Below, piece by piece: positions 5,330 through 6,416 of a stretch of DNA of 6,416 nt. The first letter of the stretch is position 1, and every line of letters starts with the position of its first letter. The stretch lies in NCBI GenBank assembly GCA_030616505.1, contig JAUWXD010000022.1, forward strand, positions 1 to 6,416, in the 5' to 3' direction. The notes under the pieces were generated by a model. It made no database searches, was not told the origin of the DNA, and was given only the letters and a program-made list of their open reading frames with translations. Position numbers and translations under genes: made by a program. The DNA is from Hadesarchaea archaeon. Lineage in GTDB: Archaea > Hadarchaeota > Hadarchaeia > Hadarchaeales > Hadarchaeaceae.

Positions 5330-5581
5330 TTACTTCTTTGCTTTAGTCTGCTCGAACTGTTCCCAGCTCTTTCTCCACTCTGGCTTTACTCTGCCGAGGC
5401 GGTCCAGTGCCAACACTCTGATTTCACTAGTCGGCATTTGGTCGCGCGCGGATTTTTCGATATCGTCGGCGATGCCCGCAGCGACATCGGATGGCGCTCC
5501 AGATTTTGTGCAGGAGTCAACTATCTTCTGGCGATGGAAAGGTTCAGTCTTCCCGTTCTTTTTAACGACCTGAATTGCCAC
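5330..5581 (-). CDS. Small stand-alone ATP-cone domain protein
   Basis: This 83-residue protein is almost entirely one ATP-cone, the nucleotide-binding regulatory domain found at the N-terminus of class I and III ribonucleotide reductases and in the regulator NrdR. The pattern is clear: VVKKNGKTEPFHRQKIVDS (5-23), where the family has V-K-R-D-G-x-x-E-x-F-x-x-x-K-I, and the PTSEIRVLALDRL helix (50-62). A W-x-x-F segment (73-76) is followed by a lysine-rich tail. There is no zinc ribbon, as in NrdR, and no reductase domain. The start is GTG; a weak GGGG site precedes it, and a TTTTTAAG box upstream suggests a very short leader. It sits upstream of nadM in the same direction and is divergent from thiC. 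Sensing of ATP/dATP or other nucleotides is inferred from the domain; the partner is unknown. Confidence 0.8.
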   Translation of the reverse strand: MAIQVVKKNGKTEPFHRQKIVDSCTKSGAPSDVAAGIADDIEKSARDQMPTSEIRVLALDRLGRVKPEWRKSWEQFEQTKAKK

Positions 5582-5670
5582 TCAAACCCCAAATATCTTG
5601 AACTTCCAAACTTAAAAATGAAAACTTTTTCAGCGAAAGTGGTATAATAGGATGGGTGCGTAACGTGCAG
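5582..5670. promoter_or_regulatory. Divergent promoter region between the ATP-cone gene and thiC
   Basis: Two separate TATA-like boxes are visible. On the minus strand TTTTTAAG (5618-5611) lies about 33 bases before the ATP-cone GTG. On the plus strand TATAATA (5643-5649), preceded by the purine-rich CGAAAG, is centred about 25-26 bases before the thiC ATG at 5671. There is no space for a folded riboswitch on the predicted thiC mRNA. Box assignment rests on spacing only. Confidence 0.5.
5602..5612 (-). repeat. 11-base element AGTTTGGAAGT, copy 2 (before the ATP-cone gene)
   Basis: This is the second copy, on the same strand, overlapping the end of the TATA-like box and about 20 bases before the GTG. 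Its position relative to the start differs from copy 1, which argues against a common operator. Confidence 0.2.
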
Positions 5671-6416
5671 ATGTCGGATGCTAAACATGGGGCGGTAACA
5701 CCCGAGATGAAAGCTGTTGCGAAGGCGGAGAAAAAGCCGATCAAATCCATTTTAAAAGGTATGTCGACGGGCAGGCTGATTATTCCGCGTAATGTCATAA
5801 GAAAAGACGTTGAGGTCAAGGGGATAGGTGAGGGTCTATCCACAAAAATCAATGCTAATATTGGGACATCGCCAGACTACGTGAAAATAGAAGAGGAGGT
5901 CAAGAAGGCCAAAATTGCCGTGAAGTACGGTGCGGACGCTGTGATGGACCTCAGCATTGGAGGTGATATCGACGAGGTCAGACGCCGCATTCTCCGTGCC
6001 GTGAATGTCCCCGTGGGCACAGTACCTATCTATCAAGCTGGAATCAAAGCCGCGAAGGACGGCAGTGTTGTGGACATGAGTTCAGATGATATTTTCAACG
6101 CCATCAGAAAGCATGCTGAGGACGGCGTCGATTTCGTGACCGTGCACTGCGGCGTGACCCGCGCAGCCATCAAAACCTTAAGACGGAATAAAAGGTTGCT
6201 CGATGTGGTGAGCCGTGGAGGAGCTTTTCTCGCAGCTTGGATAATCCACAACCAACGCGAAAATCCACTGTACGCAGAGTTCGACTACCTGCTAGAGATG
6301 GCCCGAGAATTTGACCTGACGTTGAGCCTCGGAGACGGTATGCGCCCCGGCTGTATTGCCGATGGGTCTGACGCGGTCCAATTTCAGGAATTGTACACCC
6401 TGGGGAAATTAGTGAA
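5671..6416 (+). CDS. thiC: Phosphomethylpyrimidine synthase ThiC, N-terminal part (runs off the right edge)
   Basis: ThiC is a radical SAM enzyme that rearranges aminoimidazole ribotide (AIR) into hydroxymethylpyrimidine phosphate for thiamine. 248 complete codons are present with no stop, and the frame leaves the window. Landmarks are INANIGTS (60-67), [11 protein letters not shown] (85-95), [11 protein letters not shown] (113-123), [12 protein letters not shown] (152-163), [11 protein letters not shown] (180-190) and [11 protein letters not shown] (218-228). These include residues that shape the substrate and metal sites in the family. The C-terminal CxxCxxxxC iron-sulphur motif should lie beyond the edge, so completeness cannot be judged. 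The ATG at 5671 is chosen because a TATAATA box 25-26 bases upstream predicts a leaderless mRNA starting there; in-frame GTG codons at 5656 and 5665 are alternatives. AIR is also an intermediate of purine synthesis. Confidence 0.96.
   Translation, partial: MSDAKHGAVTPEMKAVAKAEKKPIKSILKGMSTGRLIIPRNVIRKDVEVKGIGEGLSTKINANIGTSPDYVKIEEEVKKAKIAVKYGADAVMDLSIGGDIDEVRRRILRAVNVPVGTVPIYQAGIKAAKDGSVVDMSSDDIFNAIRKHAEDGVDFVTVHCGVTRAAIKTLRRNKRLLDVVSRGGAFLAAWIIHNQRENPLYAEFDYLLEMAREFDLTLSLGDGMRPGCIADGSDAVQFQELYTLGKLV

Noticed and set aside
5582..5670. TPP riboswitch in front of thiC
   Set aside because: The gap is short, holds promoter elements for both directions, and I could not see the conserved riboswitch core sequences.
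1..6416. tRNA or rRNA genes, CRISPR repeats, insertion sequences or other mobile elements
   Set aside because: Gaps between genes are short, and no repeat arrays, transposase motifs or tRNA-like folds were recognised on either strand.

Overview
The window looks like a piece of an archaeal chromosome. The evidence is an archaeal-type NMN adenylyltransferase, an archaeal-style RNA 3'-phosphate cyclase, separate hisE and hisI genes, strong GGAGG/GGTGATC ribosome binding sites inside an operon, and TATA-like boxes placed so that several mRNAs would have very short or no leaders. Frequent TTG and GTG starts fit as well. The exact lineage cannot be fixed from the sequence. The hisF-hisD-hisE order recalls the his cluster of Sulfolobus-type archaea (hisF-D-E-H-I there), so a TACK-group archaeon is a reasonable guess and no more.

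Positions 1-3255 (+ strand) hold the 3' end of a histidine operon: the C-terminal part of hisF, then hisD, hisE and hisI. Spacing is very tight: hisF and hisD abut, hisD and hisE overlap by 4 bases, and 4 bases separate hisE from hisI. A SpoIIM-family (DUF95) multi-pass membrane protein overlaps the end of hisI and closes the run. HisE, HisI and HisF supply three steps of the early pathway, and HisD catalyses the final two oxidations to histidine. The hisF frame is broken by two in-frame TAA codons close to the left edge, which is either a window or contig edge problem or a real lesion.

Positions 3270-4691 hold a divergent pair, rtcA (-) and a small single-domain alkylguanine-DNA alkyltransferase (+), sharing a 57-bp promoter region that contains a perfect 6-1-6 palindrome. 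RtcA converges tail to tail with the SpoIIM gene, and the alkyltransferase converges with nadM.

Positions 4701-5581 (- strand) hold nadM (NAD biosynthesis) and, upstream of it, a small stand-alone ATP-cone protein. Each has its own TATA-like element. From 5671 the + strand carries thiC (HMP-phosphate synthase, thiamine biosynthesis), which runs off the right edge and appears to be leaderless.

Most of the window is ordinary archaeal metabolism and nucleic acid repair. I see no mobile element, CRISPR array, RNA gene or clearly new system. The points worth a second look are the hisF lesion and an altered hisF loop, the membrane protein coupled to the his operon, the palindrome between two repair genes, the minimal alkyltransferase with an intact active cysteine, and the orphan ATP-cone protein next to nadM.
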